From contig NZ_CP012575.1 of NCBI RefSeq assembly GCF_001280205.1, positions 62,001-126,000 on the forward strand: a stretch of DNA of 64,000 bases, read 5' to 3'. The notes beneath the pieces were generated by a model that saw nothing but the letters and a program-made list of their open reading frames with translations, was not told the origin of the DNA and searched no databases. Shown one piece after another: positions 9,885 to 18,936 of the stretch (its first letter is position 1; the number at the start of each line of letters is the position of its first letter). A program made the position numbers and the translations under genes. Origin of the DNA: Clavibacter capsici (GTDB lineage: Bacteria; Actinomycetota; Actinomycetes; Actinomycetales; Microbacteriaceae).

Positions 9885-10823
9885 ATGACCGCCCCGCACA
9901 CCGCCCTCCGCGCCCCCTCGGCGCAGACGGTCGACTCCAGGAGGGCGCAGCACGGCCGCAAGCAGGACCACCCCGCCTGGTTCCTCATCCCGGCGCTCAT
10001 CGTGCTGGTCGTGTTCTTCTTCGTGCCGACCGTCTTCAACTTCGTCTACGCCTTCACCGACTGGTCCAGCTTCAAATCCAGCATCGCGTTCGTCGGCACG
10101 GACAACTTCACCTCACTGTTCTCCAACGGCACCCTGGTATCCGGACTCCGGGTCACACTCGTCTACGCCGTGCTCGTGGCGATCTTCCAGAACCTGTTCG
10201 GCCTGATCCTCGCCCTGGTGCTCGAAGCCGACACCCGCGTGAACCGCCTAGCTCGTGTCGCGTTCTTCGTCCCCGTCGTGATGTCCGCCCTCGCCGTCGG
10301 CTACATCTTCCAAGCGCTGCTCAAGCCCGACGGCGCATTGAACGCGATCCTCAGCGCCGTCACCGGCACCGAGGTCACCACCGCGTGGCTCGGCAGCACC
10401 TCCTGGACCATCGTCGTCGTGGCCCTCATCCACGCCTGGAAATGGATGGGCCTGTCGATGCTCATCTACCTCGCGGGACTGAAGACCATCAGCGGCGACG
10501 TCCTCGAAGCCGCCCGTCTCGACGGTGCCAGCTGGTGGCAGACCTTCCGCACCATCCGCTTCCCCCTACTCGCCCCCGCCGTCACCTTCAACGTCGCAAC
10601 CTCGCTGCTGGGCTCGATGAACGGATTCGACGTCGTGCAGGCCACCACCGAGGGCGGTCCCGGCGGCACCACAGAGCTGCTCAACATCTTCATCTTCCGC
10701 ACCTTCGGCCAGGGCCTGTTCGCGCAGGCCACGACCATGAGCCTCGTGCTCTTCCTCACGGTCGCCCTCCTCGCCTTCCCCGTCATCCGCATCCTCCGCA
10801 AGAGAGAGGACGTCCTCTCATGA
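9885..10823 (+). CDS. ABC sugar transporter permease (MalF-like)
   Basis: 312 residues with about six membrane helices. The cytoplasmic coupling motif appears as EAARLDGASWWQTFRTIRFPLL, the CUT1 EAA loop that contacts the ATPase. ATG 9885 has AGGAG upstream. It overlaps the next permease gene by four bases (ATGA), indicating translational coupling. Confidence 0.9.
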   Translation: MTAPHTALRAPSAQTVDSRRAQHGRKQDHPAWFLIPALIVLVVFFFVPTVFNFVYAFTDWSSFKSSIAFVGTDNFTSLFSNGTLVSGLRVTLVYAVLVAIFQNLFGLILALVLEADTRVNRLARVAFFVPVVMSALAVGYIFQALLKPDGALNAILSAVTGTEVTTAWLGSTSWTIVVVALIHAWKWMGLSMLIYLAGLKTISGDVLEAARLDGASWWQTFRTIRFPLLAPAVTFNVATSLLGSMNGFDVVQATTEGGPGGTTELLNIFIFRTFGQGLFAQATTMSLVLFLTVALLAFPVIRILRKREDVLS

Positions 10824-11737
10824 GCGTCTCCGCCCCCACGCGTCGCCCCACGGTCGACGCGCACTCGTCGTCTACCGGCTCGGCCGCCCCACGAAGCGGC
10901 CGTCCCGCCCGCGGCCGCGCATCGCGCCGTCGCCTCATCCAGCCGGCCATCGCTCTCGCCCTGGTGGTCCTGCTCCTCGGGGTGCCGTTCTGGATGGTGG
11001 TCGTCACTGCCGGCAAAGACCAGGCCGAGGCCCTGCAGCCGAACCTCGCGCTGCCATCCCGATGGCAGTTGCTCGACAACGTCGCATCCGTCTTCGCCGA
11101 CGGGCGCATGCTCCCCGCGTTCTTCGGCAGCATGCTGATCATGGTCCCGTCCGTCGTGGGCGTTCTGCTCCTCGGCGCCATGGCCTCATGGGTGCTCGCC
11201 CGCCGGACCAGCCGCGGCATGGCCGTGATCTACGCCCTCGCGATCAGCGGCATCGTCCTCCCGCCCGCCGTGGTCACGATCGTGCTCCTGCTGCGCCAGA
11301 TCGGCCTCGCCGGAACGCCGCTCGGCATGATCGGCGTCTACATGGGGATGTACTTGTCCACCGTCGTCTTCTTCGTCACCGGTTTCGTGCGGACGATCCC
11401 CGTCGAGCTCGAGGAGGCGGCTCGCGTCGACGGCGCCGGCCCGGTGCGCGTCTTCTTCCGCATCATCATGCCGCTGCTCGGCCCGACCCTCGCCACAGCG
11501 ACGATCCTCATCTGCCTCTACGTCTGGAACGACGTGTTCTACGCCCTCTTCGTCATCGGCGGACGCCTCGACACGCTGCCTCTCAACCTGTACCAGGTGG
11601 CGTCCAGCGGTCTCTACCTGCAGAACTGGCACCTGATCTTCGCGTACATCATCGTCATGAGCCTCCCGCTGTTGCTCACTTTCATGGTCATGCAACGGAA
11701 GATCATCTCCGGCATCACCAGCGGCGCCGTCAAGTGA
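10820..11737 (+). CDS. ABC sugar transporter permease (MalG-like)
   Basis: 305 residues with six predicted helices after a 35-residue arginine-rich N-terminal tail. The EAA loop is EEAARVDGAGPVRVFFRIIMPLL. The start ATG overlaps the stop of the preceding permease. No ATPase gene follows; in many actinobacteria a single shared ATPase (MsiK type) energises several CUT1 importers, so this is expected and not a defect. Confidence 0.9.
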   Translation: MSVSAPTRRPTVDAHSSSTGSAAPRSGRPARGRASRRRLIQPAIALALVVLLLGVPFWMVVVTAGKDQAEALQPNLALPSRWQLLDNVASVFADGRMLPAFFGSMLIMVPSVVGVLLLGAMASWVLARRTSRGMAVIYALAISGIVLPPAVVTIVLLLRQIGLAGTPLGMIGVYMGMYLSTVVFFVTGFVRTIPVELEEAARVDGAGPVRVFFRIIMPLLGPTLATATILICLYVWNDVFYALFVIGGRLDTLPLNLYQVASSGLYLQNWHLIFAYIIVMSLPLLLTFMVMQRKIISGITSGAVK

Positions 11738-11772
11738 CCGCACTGGTCGTCCCGCCATATGGTGAGACGATC

Positions 11773-12813
11773 ATGCCCACCGCACCCGCCGACCGACCCG
11801 CGAACCTCGACGACGTCGCCCGCGCGGCCGGCGTCTCCGCACCCACCGTGTCCCGGGTCATCACCGGCGCGGCTCGCGTGAGCGCGGACAAGACGGAGCG
11901 GGTCAAGAAGGCCATCCAGGAGCTCGGCTACCGGCCCAACCCGGCAGCCCGAGCCCTGGCCAACGGAAGATCGCAGGTGATCGCCGTCTTGGCCGGCGAC
12001 ACCTCGCGTTACGGCTACGCCGAGACCCTACGCGGGGTCGAAGTCAGCGCCCGCGCCTCCGGATACCTCGTCAGCATCGCGGTCATCGACTCCGTGGACC
12101 CGGCAGAGGTCGGCACGGCCGTCGACTTCGCGCTGCAGCAGGCCGTCGCCGGGGTCGTCGTCCTCAAGTTCGACCCGCAGGGCGTCGCAGCCCTCACCGC
12201 CGTCCCACCCTCCCTGCCGACCGTCGCCATCTCGGGCGAGATCGCCGGCACCGTCCCCCAGGCCGTCATCGACGAGGCCGCAGGCTCAGCCGCGCTCACC
12301 CGGCACATGCTCGAGCTAGGACACGACACCGTCCACTACGTCCGCGTGCCCCCGTCCGGCAAAGAGGACGGCCGCACAACAGGATGGCGAAGGACCCTCG
12401 CGGAGCACGGCATCACCGAGCCGCCCATCCGCGACGCCACATGGGAGCCGTCATCCGGCCGTGTTATCGGACGACAGCTGGCTCAGGACGGGGTGACTGC
12501 CGTCCTCTGCGGCAACGATGAGATCGCGATGGGCGTCATCCGCGGCCTGGCCGACGAGGGGCTCTCGGTTCCCGACAATGTCAGCGTCGCAGGATTCGAC
12601 GACCACCCCATCGCGCAGCTCTTCTCTCCCGCCCTCACCACAGCACGCCAGGACTTTGCCGCTCTCGGCACCCGGGCCTTCGGCCAACTTGAATCTTTGA
12701 TAGCGGGCGAGGAGACCGAGTTGCTCACGTCAGCCGAAGCGATCGTGGTCGCACGCGAAAGCACGGGGCCGGCTCCGAGGCGCCCTTCAGGATGGAATAC
12801 ACTCGCGCCCTGA
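11773..12813 (+). CDS. LacI/GalR-family transcriptional regulator
   Basis: 346 residues. The N-terminal helix-turn-helix reads NLDDVARAAGVSAPTVSRVI, followed by the hinge helix ARALANGRSQVIAVL and a periplasmic-binding-like ligand domain ending in a VAGFDDHPIAQLFSPALTT segment typical of the family. It starts at ATG 11773, 35 bases after the permease stop, and closes the locus. It most likely represses the operon through the paired palindromes at 3425 and 3466 and is released by a galacto- or arabino-oligosaccharide; that ligand is inference. A continuous reading frame upstream of 11773 is out of frame with the permease and is ignored. Confidence 0.9.
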   Translation: MPTAPADRPANLDDVARAAGVSAPTVSRVITGAARVSADKTERVKKAIQELGYRPNPAARALANGRSQVIAVLAGDTSRYGYAETLRGVEVSARASGYLVSIAVIDSVDPAEVGTAVDFALQQAVAGVVVLKFDPQGVAALTAVPPSLPTVAISGEIAGTVPQAVIDEAAGSAALTRHMLELGHDTVHYVRVPPSGKEDGRTTGWRRTLAEHGITEPPIRDATWEPSSGRVIGRQLAQDGVTAVLCGNDEIAMGVIRGLADEGLSVPDNVSVAGFDDHPIAQLFSPALTTARQDFAALGTRAFGQLESLIAGEETELLTSAEAIVVARESTGPAPRRPSGWNTLAP

Positions 12814-13365
12814 GTAACAGAATGAATGCCATCGGCGTTCTTCTGAGCGAGAGGGCCCCACGCGGAGTCGCGCGCAACGTGCGAGTACGTCGAGGCGTGG
12901 TTGCAAAGCGAGAAGACGTCGCGCACATGCTGTTCGTAGACTTGGGAGATATGGGACATTACGCTGATGACCTCCGACGGCCAGGAGCATGAGGGGGAAC
13001 CGTTTTCTCCCTCTGACGTGCACCGCTGCCCCAGTCTGCAGCAAGTCCTGACTCGCATGGCGGCGATAGGCTACAGGCCGAAGCGCATCTCCTATAACAA
13101 GGTCAAGAGCATTGCTACAGGTCGGACGTCGTGCCCGTCTAGACCCTCGCGGCCATCCGCGCCTGGCGAGCGATCGAGCAGAGTGCCTCGACCCCTGTTC
13201 CAGGGATGCTTACCTAGAACGAATCGTGAGCGGCGCCTAAGTAGTTCGAGGCATGGTGAACAAGCCGATGAACGCATCATTGGTTCCCTGACGCTCAGCT
13301 GACGGGAAAGAACGAAGACGGGATTGGGCTACACGGGCTCCGGGCGTCCCACGTTATGGACGTGC
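12814..13365. other. Non-coding stretch
   Basis: No gene with a convincing start, ribosome site or family motif is visible here between the LacI gene and the parB relic. Short open frames on both strands look random. Confidence 0.5.
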
Positions 13366-13640
13366 TCACGGGTCTCGCCGATCTATGCTCGCCGCAACAC
13401 CGAGACCTCGTGCTCCTAAGGGCCGGACAGCGCCGCACCCACGCCGCGCGAGAGATCGACGTGGATTCGATCCACATCCTCATCCCCATCCCCAATCCCG
13501 TCCACGTCATCGACGGGGACGAATCACCGTCGAGCGGATCGTGTAGGAGGTCATCGAGAACGACCAGGGCCAGGCGCTCACCGATGCGGAGCACACGATC
13601 GCGTTCAAGCAGCTGCAGTTGCCGCCGGTGATGCTGCGTA
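13366..13640 (+). pseudogene. Degenerate parB fragment
   Basis: Bases here align by eye with the intact parB at about 60930-61150. LLRAGQRRTHAAREI matches LVRAGQRRTLAAREV, then VHVIDGDE matches VHIIEGDE, and the DNA encoding ...VENDQRLALTDAERTVAFKQLQ is recognisable at 13547-13622 in shifted frames with a TAG in between. Flanking parB sequence on both sides is absent. This shows that partition-type (plasmid) DNA was once also present at this end of the region. Confidence 0.75.
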
Positions 13641-13811
13641 GGCTCGTCCTGCTCGCGGGTCGTGTGGACACTCTGCATGCAAAGGGGGTGCCCGCACCTA
13701 CCTTCAGACCAACGAACAGTCGGCGTCTTCACTGCGTGCTATTGCCCGCAGTCACTCAGCCTTGCGAAGCACAAGGCTACTGCTCATTAGGTCTACTCGT
13801 TTGGAGCTTCC

Positions 13812-14390
13812 ATGATCACCATCAATACCGCAGTTCATTCGTCTTTGCGCCTGTCAGGTGCTGGCTGCCTGGTTCTCGGCATATCATTCGTCATGCTCGT
13901 CTCGGCCGTACTCATAGTTAACGCTCCGCAAACCGCTCATGCGACGACACGGCCGGGAGAGACCGCCTCGAGTGATGTGAACACCGGTAGCGTTCCAGTG
14001 TCTGTCGGAATGAGGGCCAACAGCCCGCTTGACAAGCGACCAGGATCCGATCAGCTGATCTATGCGTCCACGCCCGTTCCGCCGGTGACTTCGGGTGAGG
14101 TAGACCAGTATATTCGAGATAACAAGAGCTGGAAGTCATTCCATCGGTGGTTGAACCACAAGTTCCATCCCGTCATTCATCTCAACGGGATTGCTGTTCG
14201 GACGATTTTGGGAACGGTGATCGGAGTCGTCACGACCGCGACCTGTTCGCAACTGTATCTCACTCCTGTCACCTGCACTGTAATAGGAGGCCTGCTCGGC
14301 GGCGTGTTCGCGGTCATTGCCTCCAGCAAATGCGGCCAAAAGGGCATTTATATTCCCATTCCGGACTACTGGCATGACTGGTGCGGATGA
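13812..14390 (+). CDS. Small secreted protein with two-cysteine C-terminus
   Basis: 192 residues starting ATG 13812 with GGAG about ten bases upstream. Residues 1-45 form a long signal peptide ending AHATTRP. The mature part has a polar stretch, then SWKSFHRWLNHKFHPV, then a glycine-rich hydrophobic segment that contains two cysteines (TATCSQLYLTPVTCTVIGG) and could insert into a membrane, then KCGQKG and the end IYIPIPDYWHDWCG. The same order (tryptophan/basic motif, Gly-rich hydrophobic segment, IY/LYI..PD.....CG end) occurs in the protein at 43992-44699. Function unknown; secretion next to proteases suggests a role at the host or competitor interface. Base composition is less G+C-rich than the neighbours. 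Confidence 0.7.
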   Translation: MITINTAVHSSLRLSGAGCLVLGISFVMLVSAVLIVNAPQTAHATTRPGETASSDVNTGSVPVSVGMRANSPLDKRPGSDQLIYASTPVPPVTSGEVDQYIRDNKSWKSFHRWLNHKFHPVIHLNGIAVRTILGTVIGVVTTATCSQLYLTPVTCTVIGGLLGGVFAVIASSKCGQKGIYIPIPDYWHDWCG

Positions 14391-14440
14391 AGACGGCCGC
14401 AGTCGCATCGCGGAGCTATGACGCGCGAGGGTCCTCGGCC

Positions 14441-14734
14441 TGAGGATGCTCGGCTACTCGCCGGTCTCCGGCTTCACGTAGCCCCCTCGTCACTTGCTTG
14501 GGTGAGGATGACTGATCCATTAGATGTGCCGGTGGATCGGTTTCATGCCGTGCCAGTTGCCGCTCGGATCTTCGGGAGGGCCCGCTATCACGCCTCAACG
14601 CACGGTCCGACGGAATTCAGGTCGGCACCATCAGCTCGCTTCCGACCTCAGGGAAAGCCGTCGTCTCCTGGATCGTGCCCCATGACAGCGAGGAACATGC
14701 CGTCAACAAGAACGCCGACACCTTCGTCGGTTAA
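14441..14734 (+). pseudogene. C-terminal relic of a trypsin-like secreted protease
   Basis: The DNA matches the 3' end of the intact protease gene at 18937-19938: the run corresponding to FGYSQVSGYTP is followed by TAG, the catalytic serine region is still legible as IGFMPCQLPLGSSGGP, and the ending DSEEHAVNKNADTFVG then TAA parallels SEEHAVYKNVDTFVG. Frameshifts separate these pieces. Similarity continues a short way past the stop. It is an eroded duplicate. Confidence 0.75.
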
Positions 14735-15334
14735 TGCTCGTGATGGATGCGCAGCTCTACGGGCGCTCAAGGGATCTCCGCCAACTCACCTTGACTACCG
14801 CGCGGGCTTTCTGTTCCTTCGGGATCTCCGACATCGACAGCCCGTGCAGCGTGCAGCGACCGGGGGTCGGTGATGTGTCCGCGGACGGGGTCAACGTTGG
14901 CGGCCAGGCCTTCGACGTCTACGCCTTCGAAGGCCCCCCACCACAGTTCACCCGAAGACAATCAAGCTCCTAGGCGCCCTCGCGCCTGTCATGCCCGACG
15001 CATCCGGCGTCGAACAATCCGACTACCGCGCGACCGCTGGCACGAGTCTCGACCTCCCGATGAAGCAGTTCGCCGACACCTACAACCACCCGACGCACCG
15101 GTGAAGCTCACCGATTGCTGCCCTGCCATCTCGAGGGGATTCCCATGCCGACCTCCGAACTGCACCGTCTGGCGATCCTCGGTGCTCTACCGCATGCGCC
15201 GCCAACTCTGGTGACGCCGCCGTGGTGCGGTACTACTCCGATGGGATTACGTGGTACCCGTGGAAGATCACGCTGGTGAGGGGCGGCGCCTAGGCGATTG
15301 CCTGCGTCGGCGTGCTGCGCTGATCACGATCAGC
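14735..15334. other. Unresolved 600-bp stretch, probably gene debris
   Basis: Short coding-like segments such as TVHPKTIKLLGALAPVMPDA and MKQFADTYNHPTHR (to about 15104), and YYSDGITWYPWKITLVRGGA (to about 15292), look like fragments of genuine proteins but belong to no family I recognise. No intact gene is visible. Confidence 0.4.
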
Positions 15335-15673
15335 ATGCGCGGAGCTGGGGCGGTCATAGATCGCGCGTCCCTCGTGCCCGCAATAATTTGGACGGCGACG
15401 CTCGACACGATCGCGTCGCACATCCTCTTCGAGCCGGCCCTCTTCTGGATTCACCTCGGCGGCATCGTCATCCTCAGGGTCACATTCCTACTTAGCGGGG
15501 ACGGCGGGAAGTGGGTCTTAGCCGGCGCGGCTGTACTCCTCGTGGTGCAGGGCGTCGGAGAGATGATCCGCCGGCTCTCAGCCGAAGCTCACATGCCCGA
15601 GGGGACGTTCCTCGCAGTGGCCGCTGGTGCGGTCATCGGCGTCGCCATACTCGCTTTCGGGAGCAGACGATGA
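15335..15673 (+). CDS. Small integral membrane protein, unknown
   Basis: 112 residues from ATG 15335 (an in-frame extension to 15251 is polar and unlikely). The sequence has three or four hydrophobic segments, including WIHLGGIVILRVTFLLSG, WVLAGAAVLLVVQGVGEMI and TFLAVAAGAVIGVAILAF, separated by short charged loops. No catalytic motif or family is recognised. Its stop overlaps the start of the following nuclease relic by four bases, suggesting that they once formed an operon. Confidence 0.45.
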   Translation: MRGAGAVIDRASLVPAIIWTATLDTIASHILFEPALFWIHLGGIVILRVTFLLSGDGGKWVLAGAAVLLVVQGVGEMIRRLSAEAHMPEGTFLAVAAGAVIGVAILAFGSRR

Positions 15674-16460
15674 CGCCCCGTAGCCGCTTCCTGTTTGTCG
15701 GCGTCGCCGTGCTCCCGAGCGCGTGCGGCGTCGCCGGCAGTTGGTGCGGCATGGCCTGCACTACAGGCAGGAGCCGGCCGACGTCGCGACGCGGCCACGG
15801 CCGAGCCGGCCGATGTCGCGGTCGCGAGTGGCGCCGTGGTCGACGTCCTCACGACCGCCGCTCTCGTGCGCGGGGGAGTGGTCGACGCGGTCGCGGTGCG
15901 GCGGTCGTCGACAAGTTGGCGACACACACGCACGCGCGGACGCCGGTCTACGACCGGGCGGCCTACGGTCCGTCCTGGGCGGACGCCGACCACAACGGGT
16001 GCGACCAGCGGATCGACGTCCTGGCTCGCGACCTCACGGCGGTCACATACACGAGGCGGATTCCGGCTGCACGGTGGATATGGGGCATCTGGCCGACGTC
16101 GAAACGGGCCGGAGCATTGACTTCACCCGTGGGAGGGCGACGAGCGCGGCGGTGCAGATCGACCACCTCGTGTCCCATGGGTGGGCGTGGCAGCACGTCG
16201 CCGCCGGCTAGATGGGGGAGCGTCGCGAGCAGCTGGCGACCGACTTCACTAACTTCCAGGCCGCCGAGGGGCCGAGGAACGAGGCGAAGTCGGGCCGGGG
16301 GTCGGCGACATGGGTCCCGCAGGCCGCGGGCTATGACTGCCTGTACCTCACCCGGTTCGCGGACCTTCCGGGCACCCATGGGCTCATGATCGACGACGCG
16401 GACCGTGACGCTATGGCGACGCCCTCGACGGCTGCTCCTTATCCAACGCCTGATAGGTGA
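15670..16460 (+). pseudogene. Frameshifted secreted HNH (DUF1524/GmrSD-type) endonuclease
   Basis: Pieces in alternating frames spell the secreted HNH family: YDRAAYGPSWADADHNGCDQR (about 15950-16010), LARDLTAVTYT, then EADSGCTVDMGHLADVETG and DFTRGRATSAAVQIDHLVSHGWAW, where IDH is the His-bearing catalytic core, then TAG at 16209-16211, then FTNFQAAEGPRNEAKSGRGS and MIDDADRDAM. At least two frameshifts and one stop interrupt it. In intact relatives these are exported nucleases. The motifs are seen directly; family identity is from recognition. Confidence 0.75.
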
Positions 16461-16499
16461 TCGGCGACGTGGCCGCCGAGTCAAGCGACTCCTCACGCC

Positions 16500-16709
16500 T
16501 GCGCCCGATCCGCTGCCCGAGCTCGTTGCGGGCGCCGCGTAGACCTCGAAGGTGAACGGGTCCCCGAGCTCCGCGCGGTGCCGCATCACGTACCCCAGGC
16601 CGGGCCGGTCCTCGACCTTGATCGGCCGGTAGCCGCCCTCGAAGGGGACGAGTGTACGCGACGGCTTCGCGCACCAGGCCGTGGCCGTTGCTCCGAACTG
16701 GTGCATCAT
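16500..16709 (-). other. Possible coding fragment, unknown
   Basis: On the minus strand one frame reads MHQFGATATAWCAKPSRTLV and continues through VEDRPGLGYVMRHRAELGDP before becoming arginine-rich and implausible. It looks like a real protein start that has lost its 3' part, but no family is recognised and no ribosome site is clear. Confidence 0.25.
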
Positions 16710-16899
16710 GCGTATTGCCTCTAGGGCTTCACAGGCTTGCGCACGCTGCATTGCAAACGATCGAGTTGTTGATAAAGCGCATGGATTGCTAATCAGCAAC
16801 GCAAGAATCGACATCGGGAGGTGACACGCGTATCCCAGGTCCATGCGCGTGCCCACCCAAAGCAAGTACCTACTATTCGCTACATGTTTAAGGAACCAA

Positions 16900-17643
16900 A
16901 TGAAGAAGATAAACCTCAAGCGGAGGCATGCGGCGTCTATGGCGGCACTGTCCATCGGGATCGGACTGGCTCTGGCCTCCGGGTCCCATGGCGTCGGTGG
17001 TGAAAGTGCTCGAGCCTAAGCTTGGTCTCAGGATCTGAAAGCGGTCCGTTTGACACGGACAAAAGCTTTTCGGATGTAGATGCCGCAGAATCTAAAAACT
17101 ACTGGACTCCAGGGAGAATGTCGGCGGCAGTGTCCGCTGATGGGGCGTCGGCTACGCCCCAAAAACCGAGTCCGGCCATCGGTGCTATTGCGGCCACGAG
17201 CGCCTTCGAAGCCGTGTATTGGATCGGGCGACTTCATTACACTGCGGGTGGCAAAGACTATTCTTGTATGGCGGCGTCTATCAAGTCAGACTCGAAGCTG
17301 GTTATAGCAACCGCCGAGCACTGTCTTTATCACAAGGGCGACTTCAGTACTAACCTTCGCTTCATTCCCGCCTGGGACGGGGCTAATAAACCCCTTTCGA
17401 CGTGGGGCGCCAACGAATATCAGGTCCCGCGGGCTTGGCGGTACCAGGAGGACCAGCAGCACGATGCAGGACCCGTCCAGCTGAAGCCTTAGCGATCTTG
17501 GCTCGGTGCTAAGCAATACCTGGCCGAGCAGGCCGGCGCGACGGATGTCAATGTCAGTCTTGCCAAGACGGGGTTTAATTACCAAGCATTTGGCTACGAA
17601 CAGGTACCAGGATTTACGTCGCATCCTCTTCTAACGTCTCGCC
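16900..17643 (+). pseudogene. Trypsin-like secreted protease, frameshifted and stopped
   Basis: ATG 16900 follows AAGGA and begins a signal peptide (MKKINLKRRHAASMAALSIG...). That frame stops soon after; the family sequence resumes in another frame from about 17040 as SKNYWTPGRM, VYWIGRLHYTAGGKDYSC, VIATAEHCLYHKGDFSTNLR and FIPAWDGANKP, paralleling the intact protease at 18937. A TAG at 17490 interrupts the part after the region of the catalytic aspartate, and the C-terminal third with the serine is missing. The His motif reads ATAEHC in place of ATAAHC. A dead paralogue. Confidence 0.8.
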
Positions 17644-17690
17644 AGCCGCGACCGTCGCGGCATGAACGCTCCATTGAAGGACTTTCCGCC

Positions 17691-18596
17691 ATGCTCGTAC
17701 TCGTCTCTGCCCGACGGCACCAGCTCCTCATGAGAGCTTGGGCGGCCGTGCTCGTCGCCCTCCTCGCTATCGCAGGCACAGCCTCCGATTCCGCTACCTC
17801 GGCCCACGCTGCAGGACTCCCCCCGCAGGGGTCATCCATCTCAAGCGTGCCGGCGTTCCCCGCACCCACGTCAGTCAAGCCGCCACGAGCGACCCCGTAC
17901 GAGGTGCCTGCCGGTCAAACTGTCGACTACGCCAATGCGCAGCTCAACGGGTCAACGTCCGGGCGTGGCGAGTTCCAGCAACCGGTCATCCTCGTCCACC
18001 CGCTAGGAACCGTGAAGAACGTGATCATCGGGTTGCTCGCTGCCGACGGCATCCACTGCGAAGCCTCTTGCACGATCGTGAACATGTGGTCAAGCCACGT
18101 CGGGGAAGACGCCGTGACCCTACTTGACGGATCTCCCGCATCCTCCGTCGTCACCATTCAAGGCGGAGGCGTGCAGCACGCGTACGACAAGGTCGTCCAG
18201 ATGGATGGCGCGGGGACGGTCCGGATCTCGCACTTCGCCGCCTCCGACATCGGCTCCCTCGTCCGCTCCTGCGGTGACTGCCCGCACCAATATCCCCGGC
18301 ACATCGTGGTCAGCGACGTCTTCATCGACGGTGGCCGCTACAAAGTCACCGGCGTCAACCAGAACTTCGGCGACACAGCCAAGCTCGATCATGTCACCAT
18401 CCGCGGAACGCGGATGCAAGTCTGTGACTGGACTATTGGGGGTCGCGGCAGTCCGGCGAAGGAAGTGCCCGGAGGGAGCGGAGGCCCGTACCCGGGTGTG
18501 TGCGACTTCAGCTACGCCACCATCCTGTTCGAGCACGGACAAGGTGCGAGCATCGACTTACGAAAATTGTGGGTTACAAGACGCAGGCAGCGCTGA
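17691..18596 (+). CDS. Secreted pectate lyase, polysaccharide lyase family 3
   Basis: 301 residues from ATG 17691 with GAAGGA upstream (an internal ATG at 17730 is an alternative). Signal peptide to about residue 45 (ATSAHAAGLPPQ). The catalytic body matches PL3: NVIIGLLAADGIHCEASCTI, NMWSSHVGEDAVTLL, ISHFAASDIGSLVRSCGDC and FIDGGRYKVTGVNQNFGDTA. It would cleave de-esterified pectin by beta-elimination in the plant cell wall. The last 15 or so residues turn arginine-rich (LWVTRRRQR), and the neighbouring frame carries a more natural-looking tail, so a frameshift very near the 3' end is possible. Several plant-pathogenic actinobacteria carry such lyases in the same islands as secreted proteases. 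Confidence 0.8.
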   Translation: MLVLVSARRHQLLMRAWAAVLVALLAIAGTASDSATSAHAAGLPPQGSSISSVPAFPAPTSVKPPRATPYEVPAGQTVDYANAQLNGSTSGRGEFQQPVILVHPLGTVKNVIIGLLAADGIHCEASCTIVNMWSSHVGEDAVTLLDGSPASSVVTIQGGGVQHAYDKVVQMDGAGTVRISHFAASDIGSLVRSCGDCPHQYPRHIVVSDVFIDGGRYKVTGVNQNFGDTAKLDHVTIRGTRMQVCDWTIGGRGSPAKEVPGGSGGPYPGVCDFSYATILFEHGQGASIDLRKLWVTRRRQR

Positions 18597-18936
18597 AGCT
18601 GCGCTCCGTGCTCTCTGAAGCTCCAAAAGGAACTAAGAAGATAATGACCTAGGGAGGATGCGTGCGGACTTCCGGAAGCGAGCGCCTTCCGAACAGGGTT
18701 GCGGGCGTTCTACCACCTGCTACTAGCCGCCTGTGCACTCCATGCGCGGCTACTGCGGCGCTGTACCTAAGGTTTGCTCGCCCTCGGAGGTGATCCGCAC
18801 TAGTGCCGTACCCCTGTGGCTTGCGATCGCCCACCTCCACCTATCGGTCACTCCGTGGGTCGGGCTAAATGGACGCGCTCAGCGCGGCACGCGAGATCGC
18901 GGTGCCTGTGCTGTATGCACGAGATGAAGGATTCAC
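18597..18936. other. Intergenic stretch before the intact protease
   Basis: No gene seen. It should hold the promoter of the 18937 protease; no clear hexamer pair stands out. Confidence 0.5.

Noticed and set aside
11062-12813. A long plus frame joining permease antisense-like sequence to the LacI gene
   Set aside because: The first 236 codons are out of frame with the permease and arginine-rich; the real LacI start at 11773 is clear from its helix-turn-helix.
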